Assembly (NCBI GenBank): GCA_002748415.1
Contig: PDSI01000248.1
Span: 99,567-163,566 of the forward strand
Length of the DNA: 64,000 bases
DNA from: Micrococcales bacterium
Lineage (GTDB): Bacteria > Actinomycetota > Actinomycetes > Actinomycetales > CAWJMD01
Reading direction: 5' to 3'
Shown one piece after another: positions 20,331 to 30,832 of this stretch. The translations under genes and the position numbers were made by a program. Below the pieces are notes generated by a model. It saw only the letters and a program-made list of their open reading frames with translations, was not told the DNA's origin and searched no databases. Numbering within the stretch: position 1 is the stretch's first letter; the number at the start of each line of letters is the position of its first letter.

Positions 20331-22145
20331 ATGACCGACAATCTCGCGGCGCTCAGTATTTTCGCCCTTGCACCGATTGTTGTGGTTGGAATATTGCTGG
20401 CCGGTTTCCGTTGGCCCGCGAAATACGCCATGCCCGTGGGTTATGTCTCCGCGGTCGTGGTCGCGGTGCTGGTGTGGCAGATGAAGCCGGTCGCGGTAGC
20501 GGCGGCAACGGTGGAGGGGCTCATCGTCGCGGCCACCCTGCTGTACATCGTTTTCGGTGCGCTGTTGCTGCTGGCCACGCTCATCTCCAGCCACGCCATG
20601 GACCGCATCCGCGCCGGTTTCACCTCGATCTCACCGGACCGGCGGGTGCAGGCGATCATCATCGGGTGGCTGTTCGGCTCTTTCCTCGAGGGCGCCTCCG
20701 GATTCGGCGCTACGGCGGCAGTCATCGCACCGCTGCTGCTGGCACTGGGTTTCCCGGCGATGGCGGCGGTCATGATCGGACTGATCATTCAATCCACCCC
20801 GGTCTCGTTCGGGGCGGTCGGGACGCCGATCCTGGTGGGGGTGAGTACCGGGCTGAAAGACGGAGCCGGGGTGAACGAGCGGGCGGCCCAACTCGGCATG
20901 GACTACCCGGAGTTCGTGTCCGAGATCGGTTTCCAGGTGGCGCTGATGCACGGGATGGTCGGGTTCCTGATCCCGATGATCCTTGCCGTGATGTTGACCG
21001 GGTTCTTTGGTCCCCGGCGTAGCTTTGCCGAAGGTCTTCAGGTGGCGCCGTTCGCCTGTTACGCCTCGCTGGCGATGACCGTGCCGTACGTGCTGGTGGC
21101 TCGCTTCTTCGGCCCTGAGTTCCCGTCGCTTGTCGGTGGCCTCGTGGGTCTGGCGCTGGTGGTATTCACCTCTTCACGCGGATTCCTCCAGCCGAAGAAC
21201 GTGTTCGACTTCGGCCCCAGGGAAAGCTGGGACAGCCGATGGCTGAGCAACCTGCACCAGGAGGATTTGTCGATCAGTAGCCGCCCGATGAGCCCGGTGA
21301 CCGCCTGGGTTCCCTACATCGTCATCGCGGCTCTGCTGCTGTTCACCAGGCTGGTCGCACCGGTCAAGGACTTCCTGACCGGTGACTCGCCGCTGGCCAC
21401 CTGGCCGGCTGACAACATTCTCGGCACTGAGGTCTCCACCAGAGTCCAGTTGCTGTACTCACCCGGAACGGTGTTCATCGTCGGATGCCTGGTCACCTAC
21501 GGACTGCACCGGATGACCGGCGACCAGATTCGCAGCACCTGGTCCGCGGCCGGCAAACAGCTCCTGGGCACCGCCGTTGCGCTGCTGTTCGCTCTGCCGC
21601 TGGTAAGGGTGCTCATCCGGTCCGGTCCGGACTTCACCGAGTCCGGTCTGGACGGTATGCCGGTGACTCTGGCCGAGGGGGCTGCTGAGCTGGCCGGTGC
21701 CAACTGGCCGGTGTTCAGTCCATGGATCGGCGCGCTCGGCGCGTTCATCGCCGGTTCGAACACGATCTCCAACATGACGTTCTCGCTGTTCCAGTTCGCC
21801 ACTGGTGAGCAGATCGGGGTTGCGCCGGAGAAGGTAGTGGCGCTGCAGGCGCTCGGTGGCGCCGGCGGAAACCCGGTGGCCATCCATAACATCGTGGCGG
21901 CCTCTGCCACCGTTGGCCTGCTGGGTCGCGAGGGCGACTTGGTGCGCAAGACGGCCCTGGTGACCGCGTACTATTGCCTGGCAGGTGGTGCGATCGGTTT
22001 CATCATGATCTACGGGCTCGGGTTCAATCTCGGAACGCTCGAGTTGCTCCTGGTGTTGGTGGGCATCGGGGTGCTGGTCCGGTGGATGATCCGTCGGGAC
22101 GCCAGGTCGGCCGACCGGGTGAGCGACTCGGAGAGGACGGGGTGA
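20331..22145 (+). CDS. lldP: L-lactate permease
   Basis: ORF 20238..22145; LctP family: [94 protein letters not shown]. Confidence 0.95.
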   Translation: MTDNLAALSIFALAPIVVVGILLAGFRWPAKYAMPVGYVSAVVVAVLVWQMKPVAVAAATVEGLIVAATLLYIVFGALLLLATLISSHAMDRIRAGFTSISPDRRVQAIIIGWLFGSFLEGASGFGATAAVIAPLLLALGFPAMAAVMIGLIIQSTPVSFGAVGTPILVGVSTGLKDGAGVNERAAQLGMDYPEFVSEIGFQVALMHGMVGFLIPMILAVMLTGFFGPRRSFAEGLQVAPFACYASLAMTVPYVLVARFFGPEFPSLVGGLVGLALVVFTSSRGFLQPKNVFDFGPRESWDSRWLSNLHQEDLSISSRPMSPVTAWVPYIVIAALLLFTRLVAPVKDFLTGDSPLATWPADNILGTEVSTRVQLLYSPGTVFIVGCLVTYGLHRMTGDQIRSTWSAAGKQLLGTAVALLFALPLVRVLIRSGPDFTESGLDGMPVTLAEGAAELAGANWPVFSPWIGALGAFIAGSNTISNMTFSLFQFATGEQIGVAPEKVVALQALGGAGGNPVAIHNIVAASATVGLLGREGDLVRKTALVTAYYCLAGGAIGFIMIYGLGFNLGTLELLLVLVGIGVLVRWMIRRDARSADRVSDSERTG

Positions 22146-22148
22146 ATC

Positions 22149-22910
22149 ATGCGCATCGCCTTGTTCGTGACCTGCCTGGGAGACGCACTGTTCCCGGACA
22201 TCGGCAAGGCCACCGTACGCTTGCTGGAGCGCCTCGGGCATCATGTCGACTTTCCAGCAGGACAGACTTGCTGTGGGCAGGCGCACACGAACACCGGGTA
22301 CTTCGGGCAAGCAGCGCGGATCGTCGCTCACCACGCGGATGTCTTCGAACAAGCCCTGAATGACGGTGTCGATGCGGTGGTGGCGCCGTCCGGTTCATGT
22401 GTCGGCTCGGTGCGCCACCAGCACCCCATGGTCGCGCGTGCGGCCGGGGACGAGCTCCTGGCCCGGCGGGCGGAGGCGGTGTCGGCCAAGACGTTCGAGC
22501 TATCGGAGTTCCTGGTGGATCAGCTGGGGATTACCGATGTGGGCGCTTACTTCCCACATCGCGTGACCTACCACCCCACCTGCCATTCGATGCGGATGCT
22601 GCACGTCGGTGACAAACCGCTACAGCTGCTCCGCGCGGTGCAGGATATCGACCTGGTCGAACTACCTGCCGCGCAGCAGTGTTGCGGTTTCGGCGGCACG
22701 TTCTCGGTGAAGAACGCCGCCACATCCTCGGCCATGCTGGCCGACAAGGTGACCCACGTCCAGGAAACCCGTGCCGACGTGCTGACCGCAGGCGATTCGT
22801 CGTGCCTGATGCACATCGGCAGTGGCCTCAGCCGGCGCAGTGCCGGCACCCGGACCGTTCACCTGGCGCAGATCCTTTCCAGTACACGCGACGACCCGTG
22901 GTGGGAGTAG
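22149..22910 (+). CDS. lutA: Lactate utilization protein A ((Fe-S)-binding, CCG domains)
   Basis: MRIALFVTCLGDALFPDIGKATVRLLERLGHHVDFPAGQTCCGQAHTNTGY, second CCGFGGTFSVKNAATSSAML motif. Confidence 0.93.
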   Translation: MRIALFVTCLGDALFPDIGKATVRLLERLGHHVDFPAGQTCCGQAHTNTGYFGQAARIVAHHADVFEQALNDGVDAVVAPSGSCVGSVRHQHPMVARAAGDELLARRAEAVSAKTFELSEFLVDQLGITDVGAYFPHRVTYHPTCHSMRMLHVGDKPLQLLRAVQDIDLVELPAAQQCCGFGGTFSVKNAATSSAMLADKVTHVQETRADVLTAGDSSCLMHIGSGLSRRSAGTRTVHLAQILSSTRDDPWWE

Positions 22911-22912
22911 CT

Positions 22913-24403
22913 ATGGCGACACGTCATACCGCACGAGCGTCTGGTGCCGATGCCCACGCCTCGCCGATCCAGGGCGCACAGAAGTTCAGCAAGGCTGCGC
23001 CGGTCCAACTGGGAAACCCGGTGCTGCGGCGCAACCTCGGCCACGCCACGGAAGTGATCCGCGGCAAGCGAGCGAGTGTGACCGAGGAGGTGCCCGACTG
23101 GCAACAGATGCGTGACTCCGGGTCGGCCATCAAGACTGAGGTGATGGCCCGGCTGCCAGAGCTGCTGGAGCAGCTGGAAGCCAACGTGGTCGCTGCCGGT
23201 GGGACCGTGCACTGGGCCAGGGACGCCGAGGAGGCCAACCGCATCGTCGCGGGCATCGTCAAGGCCACCGGTGAGCGTGAGGTGGTCAAGGTGAAATCGA
23301 TGGCGACCCAGGAGATCGGCATGAACGAATACCTGGAAGCCGAGGGAATCGAAGCCACCGAAACCGACCTGGCCGAGCTGATCGTACAGTTGGCCGACGA
23401 CGCCCCCAGTCACATTTTGGTTCCGGCGATTCACTTCTCCCGCAAGGAGATCCGGGAGATCTTCGCCAAGCGGATGCCCGGGTTCGACCAATCGTTGACG
23501 GACGACCCGCGAGAACTGGCCATGGCGGCGCGTGCCTACTTACGGGAGCTGTTCCTGCGAGCCAAGGTCGCAGTCAGCGGCGCCAACTTCGCCATTGCCG
23601 AGACCGGCACTCTGTCGGTGTTGGAGTCCGAGGGCAACGGCCGGATGTGCTTGACCCTGCCGGAAGTGCTTGTCACGGTGATGGGCATCGAGAAGCTCCT
23701 GCCCCGGTGGTCCGACCTGGATGTGTTCTTGCAACTGCTACCCCGGTCGTCGACCGGAGAGCGGATGAACCCGTACACCACGTTCTGGACCGGGGTGCAC
23801 CCGGGCGACGGGCCGCGAGAGTTCCATCTGGTGTTGCTGGACAACGGCCGTACGTCGGTGCTGGCTGACGAGGTGGGCCGGTCCGCTTTGCACTGCATCC
23901 GGTGCTCGGCCTGCCTGAACGTGTGCCCGGTGTACGAGCGCACCGGTGGGCACGCATACGGCTCGGTCTATCCCGGGCCGATCGGGGCGATCCTGTCCCC
24001 GCAGTTGACCGGCATCGACGGGTCATCGGTGAACGACTACTTGCCGTATGCGAGTTCGTTGTGCGGTGCCTGCTACGAGGTGTGCCCGGTCCAGATCGAC
24101 ATCCCCTCGATACTGGTGCACCTGCGGGCCAAGCATGTGCAGGCGGTGCGGCAGGCCAATCGGTTGCCCAGCCTTGAATCCGCTGCGATGGCCGCGGCTA
24201 CGTTTGTCATGCGGGACGGACGTCGCTTCGGCGCCCTGACCAAGGCGGCTTCGCTGGGCCGACCGTTCGTCCGCCAGGGACACCTGCCCCCACCTTTGTC
24301 GACGATCGGCTCGGCGTGGACGGACACTCGCGATGTCCCGCAACCACCGAAGGAGTCGTTCCGGCAGTGGTGGGCCAAGCGTGAGGCTGGTAGGCATGAC
24401 TGA
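22913..24403 (+). CDS. lutB: Lactate utilization protein B (LUD + 4Fe-4S)
   Basis: ORF 22679..24403, start ATG 22913; IRCSACLNVCPVYERTGGHAYGSVYPGPIGAILSP and CGACYEVCPVQIDIPSILVHLR. Confidence 0.94.
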   Translation: MATRHTARASGADAHASPIQGAQKFSKAAPVQLGNPVLRRNLGHATEVIRGKRASVTEEVPDWQQMRDSGSAIKTEVMARLPELLEQLEANVVAAGGTVHWARDAEEANRIVAGIVKATGEREVVKVKSMATQEIGMNEYLEAEGIEATETDLAELIVQLADDAPSHILVPAIHFSRKEIREIFAKRMPGFDQSLTDDPRELAMAARAYLRELFLRAKVAVSGANFAIAETGTLSVLESEGNGRMCLTLPEVLVTVMGIEKLLPRWSDLDVFLQLLPRSSTGERMNPYTTFWTGVHPGDGPREFHLVLLDNGRTSVLADEVGRSALHCIRCSACLNVCPVYERTGGHAYGSVYPGPIGAILSPQLTGIDGSSVNDYLPYASSLCGACYEVCPVQIDIPSILVHLRAKHVQAVRQANRLPSLESAAMAAATFVMRDGRRFGALTKAASLGRPFVRQGHLPPPLSTIGSAWTDTRDVPQPPKESFRQWWAKREAGRHD

Positions 24404-25037
24404 TAACGGAGCCAAAGCAGAGATCCTGCAACGGATCCGGACCGCAGTCGGAACCCAGCCGGTGGTGCCGGCCATTCCTCGGGAGTACCGGCACGACGCT
24501 GGCTACGATGCTGGGCAGCTGCGCGACATCCTCGTGGACCGGCTGGAGGACTACCGGGCCGAGGTGGTGCAGTGCGGCGCCGATGAGGTCCCCGACGCGG
24601 TGCTGCGCGTGCTCAACAGCCACGGTGCTCAGCAGGTGGTGGCGCCGCCCGTCGTGGTGCAGCGGTGGTTCTCACCCCAGCAGCCCGGCGCGGCGACGCG
24701 GTTCACCGAGGACCACCCGGGCTATTCCGCGCACGACTTGGCCGGGTTCGACGCAGTGGTGACCGGATGTGCCGTCGCGATCGCGGAGACCGGGGTGATC
24801 GTGCTGGACGGTGGTGCACTCAGCGGCAGGCGGGCGGTCTCTTTGGTGCCGGACGTCCATGTGTGTGTGGTGCGGATGGATCAAGTGGTGGGTATCCCGC
24901 CACAGGCGCTGGCCCGGCTGGACCCGGCGGTGCCACAAACATGGATCGCCGGGCCGAGCGCCACCAGCGACATAGAGCTGTCCAGGGTCGAAGGAGTTCA
25001 CGGCCCGCGCACTCTGGCAGTTGTCCTGGCCGGGTAA
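24396..25037 (+). CDS. lutC: Lactate utilization protein C (LUD domain)
   Basis: ORF 24333..25037, ATG 24396 overlapping the lutB stop; CAVAIAETGVIVLDGG...GRRAVSLVPDVHVCVV, GPSATSDIELSRVEGVHGPRTL. Confidence 0.94.
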   Translation: MTDNGAKAEILQRIRTAVGTQPVVPAIPREYRHDAGYDAGQLRDILVDRLEDYRAEVVQCGADEVPDAVLRVLNSHGAQQVVAPPVVVQRWFSPQQPGAATRFTEDHPGYSAHDLAGFDAVVTGCAVAIAETGVIVLDGGALSGRRAVSLVPDVHVCVVRMDQVVGIPPQALARLDPAVPQTWIAGPSATSDIELSRVEGVHGPRTLAVVLAG

Positions 25038-25606
25038 CCAGCACTTGTCTGCGCGAGCGGGTTCGCTCAACGTCCAAGGGCGATCCGGTAGATCGGGACG
25101 CACCTTGGCCCCGGCCCGACCACCCCTGGGCACTCCGGCATTCCCGCCCGTATCGACACCTATGACGCTGTGAGGGGACGTATGACGCCAGCGGGGCCGG
25201 AAGCGTTCCGCGTGACCGACGGTCAGCGGTGCGGGCAGGTCCAGCCTTCCATGCGTCAACACTCCCACGCGGAGTAGCCCACGCTGCTCGTCGGGATCAC
25301 CTCGAGTCCGTGGCCAGATCGCACCACAGGGCGGGCCTCATCTCACCCGCGAGACACCAGCCCGACGGCCTGTTCACGGGCACCTATCGAAGGCGGCCGC
25401 CCTCCGGTCATGAAAGCGCGTTTCTCCGATCCGGTGCCAGCGACGAGGACTTTGCCATCGCCCTGGACGATGCGATCCGCGACCATTGGACCGGAACACA
25501 CGTGATATCAGTGTGACCGCGCAGGTTGCTGATGCAGTCCGGCGCGGATCGTGACCCTGCCGACGTCTGTGCGTCCAGTCCCACGGGGTGCCCTGTCGGA
25601 GCCTGC

Positions 25607-26293
25607 TCAACCTGTTGGTTCGAGGATTGCGATATGCCGCCGACGGCGTAGCCGGACCCAAGTGATGGCCCACCCGGTGAAGAGCAGGACTGTGCCGTAC
25701 CCGAGTGCGTGCAACCATGCGTCCTGCAGATTCCCCGATCCTTCGATGCCGTATTCCAGCAGCGATCGGGTCGACCACAGCGGCAACACCTTGGCCAAGG
25801 TCTGGGCAGGGTCGACGATGGTCTGTAGTCCCACGATCGTGATCAGCACGAGCATTCCTTCGAACTCTCGCGGCACCAGACGCCCCACCAGCATTCCTAG
25901 TGGGACCGAGAGCCCCGCCGATACCATCAGTGCAGCCGCGACCGCCCAGCCATGCACGGCGTCCTGGTCAACCGATATCAGTACGGCGTACAGACCGCCG
26001 CCAGCGACCGCGCACGCCATCAGGGCGAAGGTCCGGCCGAAGAAGAGAGCGCTACTGGGCAGTCCTGCCATTCGCAGCCTCGGCTCCAGTCCCAGAGCGC
26101 TCTGCGTGGAGAAGAGCGAAACGGTGCTCAAGGCCCAGGCCAGACCCATGCAGGCCATCCTGATCCCCTGCCAACTGCCGTCCGAGCGCCTGGCGGCGTA
26201 GAAAATGAGTGGAACCAGCACCAGCAGGACGAGCACCCATCGACGACCAAGCAGGTCTCGTACGGTCATCTCTGCGGATCTCAACAAAGTCAT
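25607..26293 (-). CDS. ABC-2 type transporter permease
   Basis: 228 aa, several hydrophobic segments; overlaps the upstream ATPase gene by 4 nt. Confidence 0.75.
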   Translation of the reverse strand: MTLLRSAEMTVRDLLGRRWVLVLLVLVPLIFYAARRSDGSWQGIRMACMGLAWALSTVSLFSTQSALGLEPRLRMAGLPSSALFFGRTFALMACAVAGGGLYAVLISVDQDAVHGWAVAAALMVSAGLSVPLGMLVGRLVPREFEGMLVLITIVGLQTIVDPAQTLAKVLPLWSTRSLLEYGIEGSGNLQDAWLHALGYGTVLLFTGWAITWVRLRRRRHIAILEPTG

Positions 26294-27012
26294 GCTGCTG
26301 CCCTCGGGCTGAGATCCAACACATCGTGTACGCGATGCAACTCGCGCAGCATGTGGGTGACGATCACTACCCCGGCACCTTTGTCACACCAGGATTCGAC
26401 CAGGTCCCAGAAGTCCAGATAGCTGCCTTCATCGAAGCCCTGATACGGCTCGTCCAGCAAGATGACATCGGGGCGCCCCAGAATGGCGCAGGTAACGTTC
26501 AGCTTCTGGGCCGTGCCGCCGCTGAGGTACCGCACTTGCTTGTCGACGACTTGCCAATTCAGCGATGAGGCGATGTTCGCACCCTCCTGATTACTTCGAG
26601 CGCGTCCGAGGCCGTGTCCCGAACCGAACCAGGTGAAGTGGTTATCGGGGGTCAAGAAGCTGCCCAGGTCGGCTGACTGTGGGCAGTAGCCCAGGTGTCC
26701 TCGTACCGTGATGGATCCGGCATCGGGGGAGAGCATTCCCACACAGATCTTCAACAGCGTGGACTTGCCGCATCCATTGGCGCCGACGATGGCCAGGGAC
26801 CTTCCCGCGGAGACTGAGAAGCTCACGCTGTCGAGAACCTGGTGTCGCCCGTATCGCTTGCAGACCCCGTCCGCCTTCAGGACCGGCTCTACCTGAGCTT
26901 TGCGTCCGCGCTCCGCCCGAAAAGAATCGATTGCATGATTCCGGGGCCGCACATGGCGACCCGTTCGTGTCACCCGTGGACGTTCTTCCATCCTTCGCAT
27001 CATACTACACAT
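26290..27012 (-). CDS. ABC transporter ATP-binding protein
   Basis: Walker A GANGCGKSTLLK, signature YLSGGTAQKLNVTCAILGRPDVILLDEPYQGFDE. Start uncertain (26991 possible). Confidence 0.87.
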   Translation of the reverse strand: MCSMMRRMEERPRVTRTGRHVRPRNHAIDSFRAERGRKAQVEPVLKADGVCKRYGRHQVLDSVSFSVSAGRSLAIVGANGCGKSTLLKICVGMLSPDAGSITVRGHLGYCPQSADLGSFLTPDNHFTWFGSGHGLGRARSNQEGANIASSLNWQVVDKQVRYLSGGTAQKLNVTCAILGRPDVILLDEPYQGFDEGSYLDFWDLVESWCDKGAGVVIVTHMLRELHRVHDVLDLSPRAAA

Positions 27013-27096
27013 CGATCATCTACGCTGTTCGCTATCAACCGGATGTGCGACCCCATGTTTTCCAGCTCTTTGCCGTTGAGTGTTGTGCTGCGGTGG

Positions 27097-27199
27097 TTTC
27101 ACCGTGCTCGTTCAGGATCTCTTGCGGGGATCGGTGCCGAAGCGTGGAATGCAACCTGTGTGACTGGGAGAACAGTTCGATGTGTTGCGGAAGATGCGC
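27097..27199 (-). pseudogene. IS3-family OrfB C-terminal remnant
   Basis: Translation HLPQHIELFSQSHRLHSTLRHRSPQEILNEHGE resembles the IS3 OrfB tail (IexFYNxxRLHSaLGyrSPxExl); no upstream catalytic core. Confidence 0.6.
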
Positions 27200-27389
27200 C
27201 GCGCAACCCTTGTTGGTCGCGGTATGAAAGCGTCGGCCAATCCGCACGTTGTGAGTAACTCCAGCCGGCGGCGGTCAGGCCGCGATCGCCAGGTCTGGGA
27301 TCGGTGCACGCTCGGCCGGCTGCGGCTTCCTTACCAGCCGTCGTACGTGGCCCCACCAAGACCATCGAGAACACCCCCGGGTCTCCTCC

Positions 27390-28282
27390 AGAGTCGGTTC
27401 CGACACATGTCCCCTTCCCCTGGACAGGACCCCACGTGCTCACCCTGTCGTGCCACTGGCGAGGTCCCTGGTGAAACCGTTGCCCGCGTTTCCCGGGTGG
27501 TTGCCGGCCCACCGCAAACGCGTGGACACCCACCCCCGACAGACGCGCCGCGACCTGCCAGGGTTCCTGGGGGCGTGCTGGTGCTGCGCTGGTACCAAGC
27601 ACAACACCGACACGGGGGACCCTGGCCCGCGATGCCCACATCACCCCTGGCCGCCGCCTACCGGTACCTGCACGAAGCGATCGATGTGACCACCCCGGGC
27701 ACACCCACCTGGCCTGGGTGAGGTCATCACCCGGGCGCACCAGGCCGGGTGCGCCTACCTATGCCTGGACACCCACCCTGATCCACACCCACCCGCACCC
27801 GAGCCCCGCCCCGGGACCGGCCACGACCTGTGGTGTTCCGGCACACACCACCACCACCGGCGGCACCACCCCCGGGTCCTCACCGACCCCAGCGGATTCC
27901 CGGTCCGGGCCCCTGCCCGGTGGAACCCGGCTCCACCCACGACAGCACCACCGCCCGAGCCCACGTGTCCGACCGGCCCGGTACCCCGCCGCGAAGGCCG
28001 GCCTACCGACCCTGACCGACAAGGGCCACAACCCCCCGGTGCCGGGATCGGCATCCTCACCCCGACCAAAGGCCACAACCCCTGCCACCGACACCCCAGA
28101 CCGGGGAACCAGCTCATCAACGGGCTACCAGCACCCCCCGGAACGCGGTAACGCCCCACCCCTCGAGACCACCTTCGCCGCGCTGCGCCGCGTCACCGTC
28201 TACCCCCAGCGAATCGGCCACATCCTCGCCGCCGCACTCGTCCTCCTCACCCTCAACCACAAAACCCGGTGAGAAAACCTCA
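27390..28282 (+). pseudogene. Degenerate IS5-like (DDE_Tnp_4) element, copy A
   Basis: Frame-broken transposase pieces: LVKPLPAFPGWLPAHRKRVDT / VLVLRWYQAQ...AYRYLHEAIDVTTP / ARYPAAKAGLPTLTDKGH / RVTVYPQRIGHILAAALVLLTLNHKTR; ends in TIR TGAGAAAACCTCA (28270-28282). Confidence 0.85.
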
Positions 28283-28381
28283 CCCCGGGGGAAACTGCGC
28301 ACCAGCCTGGAGTCGAGATGGCCGGTGCATCACCTGACGATCCCGAGGCACCTTGTGACTTCGTCCATCTTCCATCTTGGA

Positions 28382-28936
28382 TCACGGGGTGTCGTGCGGC
28401 TTGGACATCGTGACCCCCATTGCCTCGAGCTCTCCTGTGAGGCGAGTGACCAGAGCCAGCAGTGCACTCCTGTCGTCCGGATCAAGCCGCTGGAACAGCA
28501 TGGCGACCTCGGCGCTGTGGCTCACCATGGCGACCTCGACCATGTCCTCGGCGCCGTCGGCCAGCTCCACGAGCATGGCGCGCCGATCGGTCGGGTGCGG
28601 TCGGCGTCGGACGAGTCCGTTTGCCTCTAGACCGTCGACGAGCTGCGTTACGTTGCGCGCGGTCACCCCGAGACTGTCTCTGAGGTCGCTCAGTCGTAGC
28701 GGGCCGGCGTCGCGGAGAAGCCACATAAGCCTCAACCGCGCGACCGAGATCCCGTCGTGTCGTGTCAGTAGGCGCTCCCACCGCTGGTACGCGGATACGA
28801 ACGACCCGACGGCCGCTGCGAGGGAAATCGAGTCGGGGTCGAGTCCCTGATCGCGCAGCTGCTCGACTAGGTCCCTGGCGGTACGAGGGGTGGTTGGCGC
28901 TCCGCCATTTGCTGTGCTAGTACTTTGTGTAGTCAT
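28382..28936 (-). CDS. MarR family transcriptional regulator
   Basis: wHTH ISVARLRLMWLLRDAGPLRLSDLRDSLGVTARNVTQLVDGLEANGLVRRRPHPTDRRAMLVELADGAE. Confidence 0.92.
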   Translation of the reverse strand: MTTQSTSTANGGAPTTPRTARDLVEQLRDQGLDPDSISLAAAVGSFVSAYQRWERLLTRHDGISVARLRLMWLLRDAGPLRLSDLRDSLGVTARNVTQLVDGLEANGLVRRRPHPTDRRAMLVELADGAEDMVEVAMVSHSAEVAMLFQRLDPDDRSALLALVTRLTGELEAMGVTMSKPHDTP

Positions 28937-28940
28937 ACAA
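28925..28940. promoter_or_regulatory. Candidate MarR operator in the divergent marR / ABC intergenic region
   Basis: TTGTGT-AGTC-ATACAA: 6-bp arms with one mismatch and 4-nt spacer, overlapping the marR start codon and a TACAAT -10-like sequence on the + strand. Confidence 0.45.
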
Positions 28941-28997
28941 TAATGAGGGATTCACTATGGACATGGGTGGCAGTCTACGCGAGGACGGGGGCTTGAT

Positions 28998-29984
28998 GTG
29001 GCGGTGATGATCGAGACCGACGGGCTGACTCACGCCTATGGCGCGAAGCGGGCCGTCGACGGCGCGACCCTCGAGGTGCCCTCTGGGAGCGTGGTCGGCC
29101 TGCTGGGTCCCAACGGAGCGGGCAAGACGACGATCGTGCGGATCCTCGCGACCCTGCTTCCCGCGGACAGTGGGCGGGCTTCGGTGGGCGGACATGATGT
29201 TCGCACGGATGCCTACGCCGTGCGTTCTATGATCAGCCTCACCGGGCAGGACATCGCGATCGATGAGACCCTCAGCGGGGCCGAGAACCTGACCATGATC
29301 GGTTGGCTCCTCGGTCTCGGTCGACGCGAGGCGCGTGATCGCAGTCGAGAGCTGCTGGAGAGCTTCGACCTTGCTGACGCGGGGCGGAAGCTCACCCGCT
29401 CCTACTCCGGTGGCATGCGTCGCCGGCTCGACCTCGCCGCCAGCCTCGTCGGGCGCCCCCGGGTGCTCTTTCTGGACGAACCGACCACGGGTCTTGACCC
29501 GCGCAGCCGGCTGGCTCTCTGGGACGTGATCCGAGCGCTGGTCGCCGAGGGCACGACCGTCCTTCTCACCACTCAGTACCTCGACGAGGCTGACGCGTTG
29601 GCTGACGCCATCGCCGTCATCGACCGAGGCCGCGTCGTCGCACACGGGAGCGCCCGGCAACTGAAGGCCCAGGTCGGCGGAGGCGTCCTCGTTCTCCGGC
29701 CAGCACATCCCCGCGACATCGCGACCATGCTCTCGGCGCTCGCAGGGTTCCACGCCGTCGCGGTGCCCGGCGAATCCGCCGTCGCTGTTCCTGTTGACGA
29801 GAACTCCGACGTCATGACATCGGCAGTACGCCGCATCGACGACCTGGGCGTGCGCCTGACGGACCTCAACGTCAGACGTCCGAGCTTGGACGACGTCTTC
29901 CTAGCGTTGACGGGCCACGCAACAGATCCCAACTCAACTCCGGGCCATGGCCTGAGGACCGGACGAGAGGAGTCAGACTCGTGA
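28998..29984 (+). CDS. DrrA-like ABC transporter ATP-binding protein
   Basis: GPNGAGKTTIVRIL, YSGGMRRRLDLAASLVGRPRVLFLDEPTTGLDPRSR; DrrA-like C-terminal domain. Confidence 0.92.
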   Translation: MAVMIETDGLTHAYGAKRAVDGATLEVPSGSVVGLLGPNGAGKTTIVRILATLLPADSGRASVGGHDVRTDAYAVRSMISLTGQDIAIDETLSGAENLTMIGWLLGLGRREARDRSRELLESFDLADAGRKLTRSYSGGMRRRLDLAASLVGRPRVLFLDEPTTGLDPRSRLALWDVIRALVAEGTTVLLTTQYLDEADALADAIAVIDRGRVVAHGSARQLKAQVGGGVLVLRPAHPRDIATMLSALAGFHAVAVPGESAVAVPVDENSDVMTSAVRRIDDLGVRLTDLNVRRPSLDDVFLALTGHATDPNSTPGHGLRTGREESDS

Positions 29985-30796
29985 CTGCGCACGGTGCCGA
30001 CACGGCCCGGCGGGCTGCCGCTCCCGCTCAGGGGCCGAGGCTGAGGACGGCGGCCGTACATGCGGCCGTACTTACGTGGCGCAACCTCGTGCAGATTCCA
30101 CGGAGCCCGCACCTGGTAGTGACCATGACGGTCCAACCCATTATGTTCACGCTGCTTTTCGCGTTCGTCTTCGGTGGCGCGATCACGACGCCAGAGGTCG
30201 ACTACATCGACTTCCTCGTGCCCGGGATCGTGGCGCAGACCATCGCCTTTGGGACGACCTCGACAGCGGTGGGGCTCAACGAGGACCTCCGTCGGGGAAT
30301 CATCGACCGATTCCGATCGATGCCGATCGCCCGGGGCGCAATCCTGACGGGTCGTGTGTTGGCCGATAGTGGCCGCATGGTGCTCACGGTAGTCGTAGCC
30401 GTCACCGTTGGCCTCCTGCTCGGCTTCGATTTCAGGGCCGGAGCCGGACGCGCCTTGGCGTTCGTCGCGCTAGCCCTACTGATCGGGATCGCACTGTCGT
30501 GGATTGCAGTCGTCGTCGGTCTGTCCGTGGCCAGCTCTGAAGCCGCGCAGTCGGTCGGGTTCATGTGGTTGTTCCCGCTGACATTCGCCTCGAGTGCTTT
30601 CGTTCCGATCGGCACAATGCCCGACGGGCTCCGTGCCTTCGCCCAGGTCAACCCGTTTACGGCCTTCGTTGACGGGCTACGGAACCTCGCCCTGGGTGGA
30701 GCACTTGACTCGGTCTGGTGGTCTGTGGTGTGGGCCGTCGCCATCACCGGTGTCGCCGCCCCCATTGCGATCGTCAAGTACAGCCGAATGCGATAG
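29981..30796 (+). CDS. DrrB-like ABC-2 transporter permease
   Basis: QPIMFTLLFAFVFGGAI...YIDFLVPGIVAQTIAFGT, FVPIGTMPDGLRAFAQVNPFTAFVDGLRNL; 4-nt overlap with the upstream ATPase. Confidence 0.92.
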   Translation: MTAHGADTARRAAAPAQGPRLRTAAVHAAVLTWRNLVQIPRSPHLVVTMTVQPIMFTLLFAFVFGGAITTPEVDYIDFLVPGIVAQTIAFGTTSTAVGLNEDLRRGIIDRFRSMPIARGAILTGRVLADSGRMVLTVVVAVTVGLLLGFDFRAGAGRALAFVALALLIGIALSWIAVVVGLSVASSEAAQSVGFMWLFPLTFASSAFVPIGTMPDGLRAFAQVNPFTAFVDGLRNLALGGALDSVWWSVVWAVAITGVAAPIAIVKYSRMR

Positions 30797-30832
30797 CGGA
30801 AGCCGCAGGTTGTCCCGGGGTAAGGGGTTTGG

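Noticed and set aside
25229-25516. 95-aa ORF downstream of lutC
   Set aside because: Composition not convincing and no motif; could be decayed sequence but cannot be supported as a gene.
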